64,000 nt of DNA from Aquamicrobium sp. (GTDB lineage: Bacteria > Pseudomonadota > Alphaproteobacteria > Rhizobiales > Rhizobiaceae), in NCBI GenBank assembly GCA_019739225.1, contig JAHHDT010000004.1, positions 1-64,000 of the forward strand, given 5' to 3'. Below, in pieces: positions 9,060 through 18,672 of this stretch (position 1 is its first letter; the number at the start of each line of letters is the position of its first letter). The notes beneath the pieces were generated by a model. The model ran no database searches, was not told the DNA's origin, and saw only the letters and a list, made by a program, of their open reading frames with translations. Made by a program: the position numbers and the translations under genes.

Positions 9060-9425
9060 ATGACTGAGATACTCTGGCTGCTGATCGTTATTGGCGGCCC
9101 CATTTTGATTGCCGTACTTTTGGCCTACGCGATGCTCAATCGGCGGAAACGCTCGACAGGCGAGGCGGCCGCGCAGCGCAGTGCCACGCGCCAGCTCTAT
9201 GAAGAGAAGGAAGAGCCTGCTCCAGCGCCACTCAACAAGGTGGCTACGCCCGACGAGTCGCGGGAAACGCCGGCGACGCGCTCTTTCCGCGCCGAGCAGG
9301 CACGCGCGGATGCCGATGAAGAGCTGGAAGAGGGGCTGGAGGACACATTTCCCGCCAGCGATCCGGTTTCAGCCACGTCAACCACAACCACCGGCGCGCC
9401 GAAGCAGCGCCGCAACGGTCAGTAG
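9060..9425 (+). CDS. Single-pass membrane protein with acidic tail, hypothetical
   Basis: 121 residues starting MTEILWLLIVIGGPILIAVL. One N-terminal membrane segment (about residues 4-26) is followed by a basic stop-transfer (NRRKRS) and a charged, Glu/Ala-rich cytoplasmic tail containing EELEEGLEDTFPASDPVS. The DTFPASDPVS segment is shared with small acidic stress-type proteins in rhizobia, as far as I recall. AGAGGAGA lies just upstream of the ATG. The gene converges on tamB and overlaps its 3' end by seven bases. Function unknown. Confidence 0.8.
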   Translation: MTEILWLLIVIGGPILIAVLLAYAMLNRRKRSTGEAAAQRSATRQLYEEKEEPAPAPLNKVATPDESRETPATRSFRAEQARADADEELEEGLEDTFPASDPVSATSTTTTGAPKQRRNGQ

Positions 9426-12400
9426 TCGCGCTCGAAGAACACGCCGAGGGACGAGTCGCCGTCGCTTCCGAGCGAGCCGCGCGCCTTCAGTTCCTCGGTG
9501 ATGTCGAGATTGATCGTACCGCGCGTCGAGCCCTGCGCGCCGGCTTCCACGCCCAGATAGATGTTGTCGCTGATGTAGCGGCCGGCCCGCACGGCGGCAT
9601 TGCCTTCACTGTCGGTCACGACGTCGAGATCGTCGAGGCCCGTCGCGTTGCGCAGGCTGCCGAGCAGCGACGTGTTCGAGCCGCCTGCCAGTTCGGCCGC
9701 CGCGGCCGCAAGCTGCGCGATCTGCAGCGGCGACAGTTCGCTCAGACCACGGTTGAAGATCAACCGCGCCAGCACCTCGTCTTCAGGCAGCGCCGGCTGC
9801 GAGGAGAATGAGATATCGAGGTCCGAAACGCGTCCCGACACCGTGATGAACACGGTGATGTCGCTGCTGGCCGAACGGGCGACGAAGTTGAGGAACGGAT
9901 CGAGGTCGCCCACCAGCGTTACCGTGCCTTCGTCGAATGTGATACGCTGGGCGAGGATCGAAAGCCGGCCGCGAATGAGGTTGAAGCCGCCCACCGGCTG
10001 GATGTCGGTCACCGGCCCCGTAAGCTGCACGCGCCCCCCGAGTTCCGCGTCGAGCCCTCGGCCGCGCACGAAGATGCGGGCAGGGGCGTTCACACCGACA
10101 TTGAGCCGCAGCACGCTCGGCCGCGCCGAGGGCGTCGGCGTGCCGTCATTGGCCCGCGCGCGCTCCAGTGTCCGCTGTACGCCGGGCGGCGGGTTTCGGT
10201 GGATGACGTCGATGGAAGCAGCACCTCCGGCCAGATTGTCCGGCACGGTGATCTCCGCGCGCTCGACATTGATCTCGCCCGCAAGAACCGGGTCCCGGGT
10301 CAGCGCGCCGGTAACTGCAAGGTTGCCGTTCACCGTCGCGACCACCATGTCGCCGTCTGCATAGCGCGCCTGGTTCAGCGCGACGCGGATGTCGGCCGAG
10401 AAGCCCGCCGCTGCGTTGGTCGAAATCGTACCGCTGGCGCTCAGGCTGCCGCCTGCCGACAGCGAGGCATTGGCGGAGCGGATGGTCACGGTCTCGCCGT
10501 CGATCGAAGCCATCACGTTGATATCGCGCAGGCCCACATTGCTTTCGGGATCGATCACCTGCGCGCCGTTGGTCGAGGCCATGCCGCGGATGACTGGCTG
10601 CTGGATGCTGCCTGACACAGAGCCGCTGAGTTGCACGACGCCCACAAGCTGCGTGCCGCGATCGGCAAGGAAGCGGTTCGCCAGCGACAGCGGCGCCGCA
10701 CCGTTGAGATTCACGGAAAGGCCGTTGCCGGACAGGGGCACCGTTCCGCTCGCTTCCAGTGACAGGCCGGCCGGGCCGGTGACGGAAACGGAAGAGAGCG
10801 TGACCGCCTGGTCAGCGAAACGGCCGGCGGCGGACACGTCCAGCGAGGCGATGCCGGCCGCCTGCAGTGGTGCCGCGCGCAGGCTGCTGCCGCGCAGGTC
10901 GAAATTCGCCTGGGGCGCACTCGTGGTTCCGGCGACTCTGGCCGTGCCGGTGATGCTCCCGCCGAGGTCCTGGCCGGGCGCAACGCGGTTGAGCGCCGCC
11001 AGCGGAAACGCATTGAGGTCGATGTCGAGCGCGAGCTGACCGTCATCGAGCGGCACGCCGCCGCGCACATTGGCGCGCAGGCCTTCCGGGCTGCTGACGG
11101 AGGCATCCACATTCAGCCGCTGCCCGGTCGTCTCGCCGCTCGCCCGCACGTTCAGGGAGCTCTGTCCGGCCTGTTGCAGCGCGGCGGCGGTGATGGCGTC
11201 GCCATTGAGCGTGAAGCGAACATTCGGCGCATCGCGCTCGCCGGAAACGGTCCCATCGGCGTTGAGCGTGCCGCCGAGTCCGAGGTCCGGGCGCACGAGG
11301 TTGGCGATCGACAGCGGCAGCCGCGCGATCGACACGTCGAGATCGATGGTCCGTGCGATGCTGCCGTCCGCCGAGATGCGTCCACCGGCGACGTCGACGG
11401 CCAGGGAATCGATCTCGATGCTGTCACCGACAATCAGCAGCGATGCCGGTTCCAGCAGGCGGGCGGTGACGACGCCCTGGCCGAGCGAGGCTTCTTCAAG
11501 ACCGATGCGGAACCCTTCACCTTCTGGCGAAAGCGCTCCGCGCGCCCGAGCCTGGGTGCCGTTGTCCAGCCTCGCGTCGGCTTCGAAGGCTGTGGTCTCG
11601 CCGCTGCTCTGCGCGCTCGCGTTCAATGTCGCGACTTCGACGCCGCCGGCTACCAGCGACTGCGCGTTGACCGTGCCATTCACCACCGGCACGCCGAAGA
11701 GGTCTTCGAGCTTGGCCTCGATGTCGGCCTGCCCGAGCTGCGTTTCGCCCATGCGGAAGCCGCGCACGGTCGCCTCGGCGGTTGCGTTCTGTTTGCCTTC
11801 CTCGGTCGAGGAAAGCGCCACGGTCGCATCGACGGCACCTGCCGCTTCAACGAGGAAAAGTGCTGCTGCCGTCGAAATGTCGGCGGCGTCGACAGCCAGA
11901 TCGCCGTCGAGCAGGCCGGTCGGGCCCTGCGTGAACGATCCGGTGAGCCGCGCGCCGCCGGCGGTGAATTCCAGGTCGCTCAGGCGGCGCTCGCCGGCCG
12001 CTGAAGCAACGCCAGCCGAAAGCTGCACGCGCACGCCGTCGAGGAAGGCGTCGCCGCCGACCGTGCCTGCGACCGCGCCACCGTCCAGCGTGCCGTCGAA
12101 GGCGATCTGCGCCTGCGTCAGGCGCTTGCCTGCGAGGCTGCCGTCGGCCACCCGCGCCAGCGTGTTGATGGCGATCGGCCCTTCGCTGCCGGAAAGCCGT
12201 CCGCGCGCTTCGAGCCGGCCCTGCGCCTGCTGCGATACGAGCGCGAGGTCGGAAAGGGTCAGCGCGTAGTCGAAATCGGCCGCGCCCGTGGCGATTGTGC
12301 CGTCTGCGGTCAATTCGATGCGCTCGTTGCCGACGCGCAGGTTCTCGGCGGCCAGCCCGTTCTCGCCGCGCGCGACCCGGCCGGTGATCGTTGTTTCCCC

Positions 12401-14023
12401 GCCAAGAAGATTGTCGGCAGCCTCGATCCCGATGCGCAGTTCTCTGGCCGAACTGTCGATCGTCAGGTCGAAAGCGCCGCTCACAGGCCGCACCTCGCCA
12501 TTGGCGCGCAGGTCGAGAGAGCCTTGCAGGTCGCGGCCTGCGAGGCCGGAGAATGGCGCTATGCTTTGCGCCTGAACCGCCATGTCGCCGTTGAAGGCCA
12601 GTTCGGCGATCGTGCCTTCCAGCGAGACCGAGAGGCCGTTGCCGGAAAGCACCGCGTTGGCGAGGTCGACCGGCGCGCCGGCATTCCACGAGCCGTCGAC
12701 GTCGAGCGTGATCTCGTCGCCCAGCGCTTCGCCGACGTCGGCACGCGTCGCGATGATGCCCGACAGGGCCCCGTCGACGCCAAAGGTGATGCTGCGCGCA
12801 TCCGGTCGGTCTAGGTTGCGAGCGAGCCCGCCGAGATCGAACACCGCGCGCTCGGCGGTGAATTCCGGCGTCGCCAGCGCGTCGACCGCGATTTGGCCCG
12901 ACCATTCCTCGCTGCCAGCTTCGCCGAAGGAGAGGTCCACCGTGGCGCGTCCGACGGTTGTCTCGCCGCCCGGCAGCGGCAGCACCACGCGCTCGTCGCT
13001 GCCGTTGTCGATTGTCGCATCGAGGTTCAGACGGCGCAGAAACCCGTCGGCCTGCGTTTCGGCTGCGGCCTGCAGCGACAGTGCCGCGCTGCGCAGATCG
13101 AGCGTATCGAGCCGCATGCCGCCTGCATCCTTGACAAGGCCGCGCGCCTCGAGCGTCGTCTCCGCGCCGAAGAAGTCGCGGAACTGCACCGGGATGAGCC
13201 TTGCGATCGGCCCGGAAAGCTCCGCGCCATAGGCCAGGCCGTCGTCCTGGCGGCGGATCTGCGTGATGCCGCTCAGCACGCGCTCGCCGTCGGCGTCGAG
13301 CGCAAGCGTCACGTCGAGGCTGGACAGCGGCCCTGAGCCCGAAACCTCAAGGTCCACCGGCGGGCGGCCCTCGATGTTCAGGGCGTTGGCGACAATGCCG
13401 TCTGCCGGTTCGGAAAGCTTCAGATCGAGGTCCAGCTCCTCGGTTTCGTTCGCATAGGTTGCCGTCAGGCCGAACTGCCCGCCGGGGCCGTCCAGTCGCG
13501 TGATGTCGAGAGCGGTATCGAGCGAACCGTCTTCCAGCCGGATGCGGCCCGCGACCGAAAGCTCGGATTCAAGGCCGAACACGTCCTGTCCGAAGCTGAT
13601 CGAGGGCGCTTCCAGCGAATCGAGATTGATCGCGATCGGTAGTTCCGGGATCTGGAACGAGCTCGATTCCGGCGCCGGCAGGCTTTCGTCCGGGATCGGC
13701 TTGCGAACCACCTCGATCCGTTCGGCGCTCAGCGTGTCGATCTGCAGGCGCTGCCGCAACAGCAGCGTCGTCCGGCTCCACACGATGGAGGCGTTGACGA
13801 TGCGTAGCCAAACACCTTCATTGTCGGCCACGGTGATCTGGCCGATCTGCGCATTGGAGGACAGAACGCCCTGGATGCCCTGTATCCGGATCTGACGGTT
13901 CGGCGCGGACAGCCGGTCCTCGATGAAGGACATCAGGAGCCCACGTTCTTCTTCCGGCGTCTCCTGCTGCGCGAGGGCAGGGACCGTCAGGAGGAATATC
14001 AGCAGGGCGGCGAGAATGCGCAT
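9419..14023 (-). CDS. tamB: Translocation and assembly module protein TamB
   Basis: 1534 residues, within the usual range for alphaproteobacterial TamB. An N-terminal signal/anchor (MRILAALLIFLLTVPALAQQ) is followed by about 1100 residues of repetitive beta-strand-forming sequence, the lipid-channel beta-helix/taco fold. The C-terminal DUF490 domain starts near GGFNLIRGRLSILAQRITFDEG, and the last residue is aromatic (FFERDY). With TamA it helps insert outer-membrane proteins and/or moves phospholipid between the membranes. The ATG (14023) overlaps the last base of the tamA stop, so the two are translationally coupled. Confidence 0.93.
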   Translation of the reverse strand: MRILAALLIFLLTVPALAQQETPEEERGLLMSFIEDRLSAPNRQIRIQGIQGVLSSNAQIGQITVADNEGVWLRIVNASIVWSRTTLLLRQRLQIDTLSAERIEVVRKPIPDESLPAPESSSFQIPELPIAINLDSLEAPSISFGQDVFGLESELSVAGRIRLEDGSLDTALDITRLDGPGGQFGLTATYANETEELDLDLKLSEPADGIVANALNIEGRPPVDLEVSGSGPLSSLDVTLALDADGERVLSGITQIRRQDDGLAYGAELSGPIARLIPVQFRDFFGAETTLEARGLVKDAGGMRLDTLDLRSAALSLQAAAETQADGFLRRLNLDATIDNGSDERVVLPLPGGETTVGRATVDLSFGEAGSEEWSGQIAVDALATPEFTAERAVFDLGGLARNLDRPDARSITFGVDGALSGIIATRADVGEALGDEITLDVDGSWNAGAPVDLANAVLSGNGLSVSLEGTIAELAFNGDMAVQAQSIAPFSGLAGRDLQGSLDLRANGEVRPVSGAFDLTIDSSARELRIGIEAADNLLGGETTITGRVARGENGLAAENLRVGNERIELTADGTIATGAADFDYALTLSDLALVSQQAQGRLEARGRLSGSEGPIAINTLARVADGSLAGKRLTQAQIAFDGTLDGGAVAGTVGGDAFLDGVRVQLSAGVASAAGERRLSDLEFTAGGARLTGSFTQGPTGLLDGDLAVDAADISTAAALFLVEAAGAVDATVALSSTEEGKQNATAEATVRGFRMGETQLGQADIEAKLEDLFGVPVVNGTVNAQSLVAGGVEVATLNASAQSSGETTAFEADARLDNGTQARARGALSPEGEGFRIGLEEASLGQGVVTARLLEPASLLIVGDSIEIDSLAVDVAGGRISADGSIARTIDLDVSIARLPLSIANLVRPDLGLGGTLNADGTVSGERDAPNVRFTLNGDAITAAALQQAGQSSLNVRASGETTGQRLNVDASVSSPEGLRANVRGGVPLDDGQLALDIDLNAFPLAALNRVAPGQDLGGSITGTARVAGTTSAPQANFDLRGSSLRAAPLQAAGIASLDVSAAGRFADQAVTLSSVSVTGPAGLSLEASGTVPLSGNGLSVNLNGAAPLSLANRFLADRGTQLVGVVQLSGSVSGSIQQPVIRGMASTNGAQVIDPESNVGLRDINVMASIDGETVTIRSANASLSAGGSLSASGTISTNAAAGFSADIRVALNQARYADGDMVVATVNGNLAVTGALTRDPVLAGEINVERAEITVPDNLAGGAASIDVIHRNPPPGVQRTLERARANDGTPTPSARPSVLRLNVGVNAPARIFVRGRGLDAELGGRVQLTGPVTDIQPVGGFNLIRGRLSILAQRITFDEGTVTLVGDLDPFLNFVARSASSDITVFITVSGRVSDLDISFSSQPALPEDEVLARLIFNRGLSELSPLQIAQLAAAAAELAGGSNTSLLGSLRNATGLDDLDVVTDSEGNAAVRAGRYISDNIYLGVEAGAQGSTRGTINLDITEELKARGSLGSDGDSSLGVFFERDY

Positions 14024-15954
14024 CAGAATGCCTGTCCTATGCCGACATACACGCCGACGCTGGGATCGCCCTCCCGGCGGTCGAGCGGAACGGCCACATC
14101 GAGCCGGATCGGCCCGAGCCCGGTGATGTAGCGCAGGCCCACGCCCGCGCCCACCCGCACGTCTTCGTCGAAGCTCGGGATCGTGTCCTCGCCCACATAG
14201 CCGGCATCGACGAAGCCGACGAGGCCGATCGAATTGGTCACCCGCACGCGTGCCTCGACCGACGCTTCGGCCAGCGAGCGGCCGCCGATGACGTTGCCGG
14301 CTGGCGTCGGCACGCCGATGTTGCGATAGCCGTAGCCGCGCACCGACCCGCCGCCACCGGCGAAGAACAGCATGTCCGGCGGCAGTTGTGCGATCGACGG
14401 TCCGGTCAGCATGCCGAGTTTGAGCCGCCCGGCCAGCACGAAGCGGTTGTCGGCGTCGAAGCCGTAATAGGCGCGCGCCTCGGCCGTCGCCTTGAAGGCC
14501 GGATTGCCGTATTCGAACTCGTAGAACGGATACGCCGTCGCCTCGAGGAACAGGCCCTCCGTCGCGTCCGTGGCGTTGTCGCGGCTGTCGTAGGTCAGGC
14601 TTCCGGAGACGCCGACGGTGGTGAAATCGCGCCGGCCGAACTCGTCATCGTCGAAGCGGGCGCGCCCGCCTGTCAGGAAGAGCTTTGCCGAAAGTTCCTC
14701 GCTGAAGAGGTGGGTGAAGCCGCCGGTCGCGGTCACAGCGGTGCGGGTATAGGCGTCGAGCACCTCGCGGTCGCCATACAGCGACGTGGTGAAATCGGTG
14801 TCCGGCGTGTAGATGCCGGGTTTCACGAACGTCGCGCCGACCCGGTAGGTGAATTCGTCCGGCTTGAAGGTCTCACCGATGCCGGCGACCTTCGCGTCGA
14901 GGCGCAGCCGCTCGGCGCGGCCGAACAGGTTGCGGTGCAGCCAGAAGGTCTCCAGCCCCAGCCCGTCGATGGTCGAGTACGTGCCGCCGACGCCGAAGCG
15001 GCGCGGCAGCCGCTCCTGCACGATATAGGTGATCGGCAGCATGCCGTTGGCGTCCAGCATCTCCGCTTCCTGGAAGCGTGCGGCGCGGAAGACGTCGAGA
15101 CGGGCGATGCGGGTGCCGGCGCGCTTGATGTCGTCGGGGTCGTATTCCTCGCCCTGCCGCAGGCCGGTCATCCAGGCGAGCCATTCCGGGTCGATCCGCT
15201 CGGCCCCTTCGACCGTGACCGGGCCGTAATAGGCCTTGCGACCCGGGTCGACGGTGACGCGGGCGTCGATAACGTCCGCGTCGTGCGCGGCCTCCACGCG
15301 CCGGTCGGCGATCTCGGCCTTGGCGTGGCCCTGCTGGCGCCAGGCTTCCACCGCCAGCCGCTCGGCGCGCAGCACGGCGCCCGACCGGGCCACTTCGCCG
15401 GTGGCAAAACCCTCCTCGCGCGGATCATCGACCTCGTCGCGACGATTTTGGGCCGGTGGCGCCTGGTTGACGATCTCGGCTTCGCGGAAGGTGAAGAGGG
15501 GACCTGGGTCGACGGTCACCAGCACCGTCGCCGGTTCTGCCAGCGTGGCGTCAGGCGCAAGCTCCGCCGCCTCGCGCCCGTCGATGCGTATGGAGATGGT
15601 GCCGCCGTAACGACCCTCGGAATAAAGCGTCGCAAGCAGCCGGCGGTAGTCGCCACGGGCCTTTGCCAGCAGGCCGGCAGCACCCGAGGCCGGTTCCTCT
15701 CGGTCGGCCCATAGCGTCGAGGCGCCGCGCAGCTTGTTTTCCAGACCGTCCTCGTTCTCGCTAACCGCGAACTCGACCTCGTAGTTCTGCGGCTCACCGA
15801 TCACCAGGTCTTCTTCGGCAGGCTCATCACGGCCGAAGAGCTTGAGCCCGAAAATCTCGAAGGCGTGCGCGGGCAACGGCGCGGCCATCGCCACGCACAT
15901 GAAACCCGCAACGACTCGGAAACCCAACCCTGGAGACGACCTGCGCCCGATCAA
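14023..15954 (-). CDS. tamA: Outer-membrane BamA/TamA-family protein TamA
   Basis: 643 residues. A signal sequence ends near APLPAHA, followed by POTRA-type repeats (about residues 50-290) and a C-terminal Omp85 barrel with GGGGSVRGYGYRNIG, the conserved strand/lid motif. It ends in GIGQAF; a terminal Phe is the beta-barrel targeting signature. The longest frame starts at a TTG (15954) preceded by AAGGTG, and an in-frame ATG 18 codons later would still leave a signal peptide. It forms the envelope-spanning TAM complex with TamB, encoded immediately downstream. Confidence 0.93.
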   Translation of the reverse strand: MIGRRSSPGLGFRVVAGFMCVAMAAPLPAHAFEIFGLKLFGRDEPAEEDLVIGEPQNYEVEFAVSENEDGLENKLRGASTLWADREEPASGAAGLLAKARGDYRRLLATLYSEGRYGGTISIRIDGREAAELAPDATLAEPATVLVTVDPGPLFTFREAEIVNQAPPAQNRRDEVDDPREEGFATGEVARSGAVLRAERLAVEAWRQQGHAKAEIADRRVEAAHDADVIDARVTVDPGRKAYYGPVTVEGAERIDPEWLAWMTGLRQGEEYDPDDIKRAGTRIARLDVFRAARFQEAEMLDANGMLPITYIVQERLPRRFGVGGTYSTIDGLGLETFWLHRNLFGRAERLRLDAKVAGIGETFKPDEFTYRVGATFVKPGIYTPDTDFTTSLYGDREVLDAYTRTAVTATGGFTHLFSEELSAKLFLTGGRARFDDDEFGRRDFTTVGVSGSLTYDSRDNATDATEGLFLEATAYPFYEFEYGNPAFKATAEARAYYGFDADNRFVLAGRLKLGMLTGPSIAQLPPDMLFFAGGGGSVRGYGYRNIGVPTPAGNVIGGRSLAEASVEARVRVTNSIGLVGFVDAGYVGEDTIPSFDEDVRVGAGVGLRYITGLGPIRLDVAVPLDRREGDPSVGVYVGIGQAF

Positions 15955-16179
15955 GCGAACACCTTACACATCACAACAATCGCACTGGCTTCTGGCTGCC
16001 ACCGGCGCGATTATCGATGTCATAACCTTAAGAATCCGCTTTCAACGGACCGCACCGCCCGCAATCTACCGGTGCGGCAACCCCTTGTCCAATGGCGGCC
16101 GGTCACGGAATGTTACGGAACATCCTGTTGTTCTTCACGTTTTCTTGTTTCGGCGGGGCAGCGGAACAGGAGCAAGACC

Positions 16180-16365
16180 ATGCCCGCAACATCCAAGGCA
16201 CAGCAGAAGGCAGCCGGGGCGGCACTCGCCGCCAAGCGCGGCGAGATCAAGAAATCCGAACTGCAGGGCGCCTCGCGCGAAATGTATGAATCGATGACCG
16301 AAGACCAGCTCGAGGACTTCGCGGAAACCAAGCGCAAGGGCCTGCCGGAAAAGAAGTCGGACTGA
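16180..16365 (+). CDS. DUF3008-family small protein
   Basis: 61 residues: MPATSKAQQKAAGAALAAKR at the N-terminus, then EIKKSELQGASREMYESMTE and a Lys-rich tail. The pattern matches the small, highly charged DUF3008 proteins common in alphaproteobacteria, whose function is unknown. It is expected to be cytoplasmic and helical. The ATG at 16180 is preceded by AGGAG nine bases upstream; the longer frame to 15865 lacks protein-like sequence. It is divergent from tamA across a gap of about 225 bases that presumably holds both promoters. Confidence 0.88.
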   Translation: MPATSKAQQKAAGAALAAKRGEIKKSELQGASREMYESMTEDQLEDFAETKRKGLPEKKSD

Positions 16366-16380
16366 TCGCCAGTCCCGCCC

Positions 16381-16573
16381 TGCGCCCTTCGAGGCTCGCT
16401 GCGCTCGCGCCTCAGGATGAGGGAGGTGGTTTGTCGAGCCCACGACGTCGGGGGTTCGATCTGCTCACACTTCAAGATGAAGATGGCAGTTTGTCGAACC
16501 CGCTGCATTGTCGGTTCGATGCACAACATCCCTCATCCTGAGGTGCGAGCGCAGCGAGCCTCGAAGGACGCAC
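16381..16573. repeat. Palindromic repeat element, family A (pair of inverted arms)
   Basis: Arm 1 (about 16381-16426) contains TTCGAGGCTCGCTGCGCTCG followed by CGCCTCAGGATGAGGGAGG. Arm 2 (about 16527-16573) is its near-exact reverse complement. The middle carries two degenerate GTTTGTCGA(A/G)CCC copies. The same arms occur at 49096-49332. This looks like a rhizobial intergenic mosaic or REP-type element. It fills the gap between the DUF3008 and GAF genes, and the hairpin may act as a bidirectional terminator. Confidence 0.85.
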
Positions 16574-16595
16574 CAGGGGATTTGAAGGGCCGATA

Positions 16596-17087
16596 TTACC
16601 GCGCCGCCAGGAACGCAGCGATTGCCGGTATCCGCAGATGCTCCACCAGCCCCACGCGCTCCGGCGTGAAGTGCCCTTCGACATCGAGCATGTTGACGGT
16701 GCCCAGCACCTTGCCGCGCACGAAGACCGGCATGTTCACGCACGAGCGGCAGCCGAGCGAGCCGATCAACTCCCAGTCGGGGAAGTGGCCCGCGATCGCC
16801 TCCAGCGTGTTGGCGACGAACAGTTGCTTGCCGATGACCACCTGTTCGAACCAGGGATCGACGGTGATCGGCTTGGTCCCGGAGACCGGATAGGCCTCTG
16901 GCATGTTGGTATAGAGACGCCGCGCGACTTCGGCGTCGAGGTCGACCGTCGTCACCGTAAACAGCTTCGCGCCGACGATCTGCTGGGCCAGCGCCTGCAA
17001 CGCCTGCCAGGGCTTCTGCGGCCCGGTTTCCTCTGCGATGGCGCGGTGAAATGCGCCGAGCGCGGCCTCGATGTCGTGCGATGTCAT
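16596..17087 (-). CDS. GAF-domain protein at the end of the peptide-importer operon
   Basis: 163 residues forming essentially one GAF domain: LFTVTTVDLDAEVARRLYTN strands, the DPWFEQVVIGKQLFVANT helix, and the core GCRSCVNMPVFVRGKVLGTV strand pair. There is no kinase, cyclase or HTH output domain, so it would act as a stand-alone small-molecule sensor or enzyme. The two Cys in GCRSC recall free methionine sulfoxide reductase GAF proteins, but the usual Cys set is not evident, so I do not assign that activity. The start at 17087 is 8 bases after the ATPase stop. The long upstream frame to 17750 is read-through of the ATPase shadow. Confidence 0.85.
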   Translation of the reverse strand: MTSHDIEAALGAFHRAIAEETGPQKPWQALQALAQQIVGAKLFTVTTVDLDAEVARRLYTNMPEAYPVSGTKPITVDPWFEQVVIGKQLFVANTLEAIAGHFPDWELIGSLGCRSCVNMPVFVRGKVLGTVNMLDVEGHFTPERVGLVEHLRIPAIAAFLAAR

Positions 17088-17095
17088 GGGTTTCC

Positions 17096-17839
17096 TCAGG
17101 CGGATAGGCGCGTCGTGCTCTTTTCGACGAGTTCGCGCGAATAGGGGTCGGTCATGGTGTTGCTCTTGAGTGCGTCGACCGTCGCCACCTCCACGATGCG
17201 GCCCTGACGCATGACGGCCAGCCTGTCGCACAGGAAGGAGACGACGGGAAGGTCGTGGGTGACGAGAATGTAGGTCAGGCCCTGTTCGCGGCGCAGGCGC
17301 TTGAGCAGGTTGAGGATTTCGGCCTGGACCGAGACGTCCAGCGCCGAAGTCGGCTCGTCTAGCAGCAGGATTTTCGGCTTGAGCATCAGCGCGCGGGCAA
17401 TCGCCACGCGCTGCCGCTGTCCGCCCGAAAGCTGGTGCGGCAGCCGGAACCGGAATTTCGGGTCGAGCCCGCAGGCCTCCATCATCTCCGGCACACGCTT
17501 GTCGGCCCCGCCGATGCCATGGATAGTCAGCGGCTCCGACAGCGTCGCGTCGACCGTCTGGCGCGGATGCAGCGATCCGTACGGATCCTGGAATACCATC
17601 TGGCAGAGTGCCGCGAATGTCCGGTCGATGCGCTTTCCGCGCGCCTGGCCGAACAGCGAGATTTCGCCTTCCCAGTCGGGCGCGAGCCCGGTGATGGCGC
17701 GCAGCACGGTCGACTTGCCGGACCCGCTCTCGCCGACCAGTCCGAAGCATTCGCCCTCGGCGATGTCGAGCGAGAGGCCTTCAACGACAAGGGTATCGCC
17801 GTAGGAGATGTCGAGGTTGCGCAGTGAAATCGCGTTCAT
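17096..17839 (-). CDS. Peptide ABC transporter ATP-binding protein (DppF-like)
   Basis: 247 residues with one complete nucleotide-binding domain: Walker [10 protein letters not shown], signature LSGGQRQRVAIARAL, Walker [13 protein letters not shown], and the switch His in ILVTHDLPVVSFL. The start [15 protein letters not shown] is set by an ATGA overlap with the preceding ATPase gene. It pairs with the DppD-like protein upstream as the heterodimeric motor of an oligopeptide/dipeptide importer. It is somewhat shorter than typical DppF because the C-terminal extension is minimal. Confidence 0.92.
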   Translation of the reverse strand: MNAISLRNLDISYGDTLVVEGLSLDIAEGECFGLVGESGSGKSTVLRAITGLAPDWEGEISLFGQARGKRIDRTFAALCQMVFQDPYGSLHPRQTVDATLSEPLTIHGIGGADKRVPEMMEACGLDPKFRFRLPHQLSGGQRQRVAIARALMLKPKILLLDEPTSALDVSVQAEILNLLKRLRREQGLTYILVTHDLPVVSFLCDRLAVMRQGRIVEVATVDALKSNTMTDPYSRELVEKSTTRLSA

Positions 17840-18672
17840 GCCGTCTCCCACTGGCTTCGGTCGAGCACGGGAAGCTCCTCGCGCGTTTCATCCAGCCGCG
17901 GCACGGAGGCCAGCAGGCCGCGCGTGTAGGGGTGCGTGGCCTTGTCGAGTTCGCTCGCCCGGCATTCCTCCACCACCTCGCCGCGATACATGACGAGGAT
18001 GCGGTCGCAGAAGGCGGACACCAGATGCAGGTCGTGGCTGATGAAGATCAGCCCCATGCCGTTTTGGGTGATCAGCTCGTCGATGATCTTCAGCACCTCG
18101 CCCTGAACCGAAACGTCGAGCGCCGAGGTCGGCTCGTCGGCGATCAGGATCGAGGGGGCGGGGATCAGCATCATGGCGATCATAACGCGCTGGCCCATGC
18201 CGCCCGAGACCTCATGCGGATAAAGCCGGAACACCCGTTCCGGATCGCGGATCTGCACTGCCTCCAGCATATCGAGCACCCGCTGGCGTATCTGCTTGCG
18301 CGGCAGCTTCTCGTGTACGGCCAACGCCTCGCCGATCTGCTCGCCGACGGTCATTACAGGGTTGAGCGAGAATTTCGGGTCCTGCATCACCATCGAGATG
18401 CGCGCGCCGCGCACCTTGCGCATCTCGCGCTCGGATATCGACAGCAGGTCCTTGCTCTCGAAGCGCAGCCTGTCGGCGGTCACCACGCCCGGCGCGCGGA
18501 TGAGGCGCAGGATCGAGCGACCCGTCATCGACTTTCCCGAGCCGCTTTCGCCGACGATTCCCAGCCGCTCGCGGCCGAGCGAGAAGGAAACGCCGCGCAC
18601 CACCTCCACCGGGCCGGTTGCGGTGGGAAAGCGCACCCGCAGGTTTTGCACGTCCAGCAGCGGTTCGCTCAT
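17836..18672 (-). CDS. Peptide ABC transporter ATP-binding protein (DppD-like)
   Basis: 278 residues starting [20 protein letters not shown]. Motifs are Walker [10 protein letters not shown], signature [15 protein letters not shown], Walker [13 protein letters not shown] and [13 protein letters not shown]. The signature reads VSGGMGQRV, as in DppD/OppD subunits. A C-terminal stretch ([16 protein letters not shown]) matches the oligopeptide-transporter C-terminal region. The ATG overlaps the permease stop (ATGA), and its stop overlaps the next ATPase, a tightly coupled unit. Confidence 0.92.
   Translation of the reverse strand: MSEPLLDVQNLRVRFPTATGPVEVVRGVSFSLGRERLGIVGESGSGKSMTGRSILRLIRAPGVVTADRLRFESKDLLSISEREMRKVRGARISMVMQDPKFSLNPVMTVGEQIGEALAVHEKLPRKQIRQRVLDMLEAVQIRDPERVFRLYPHEVSGGMGQRVMIAMMLIPAPSILIADEPTSALDVSVQGEVLKIIDELITQNGMGLIFISHDLHLVSAFCDRILVMYRGEVVEECRASELDKATHPYTRGLLASVPRLDETREELPVLDRSQWETA

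Noticed and set aside
14386-15714. 442-codon plus-strand frame inside tamA
   Set aside because: Antisense to POTRA and barrel coding sequence; no plausible start or family.
16596-17087. GAF protein as free methionine-(R)-sulfoxide reductase
   Set aside because: The family needs a set of conserved Cys that I cannot find beyond GCRSC, so the activity is not claimed.
16596-17750. 384-codon frame apparently fusing an upstream part to the GAF protein
   Set aside because: The upstream part is an out-of-frame reading of the DppF-like ATPase; the true GAF start is 17087.
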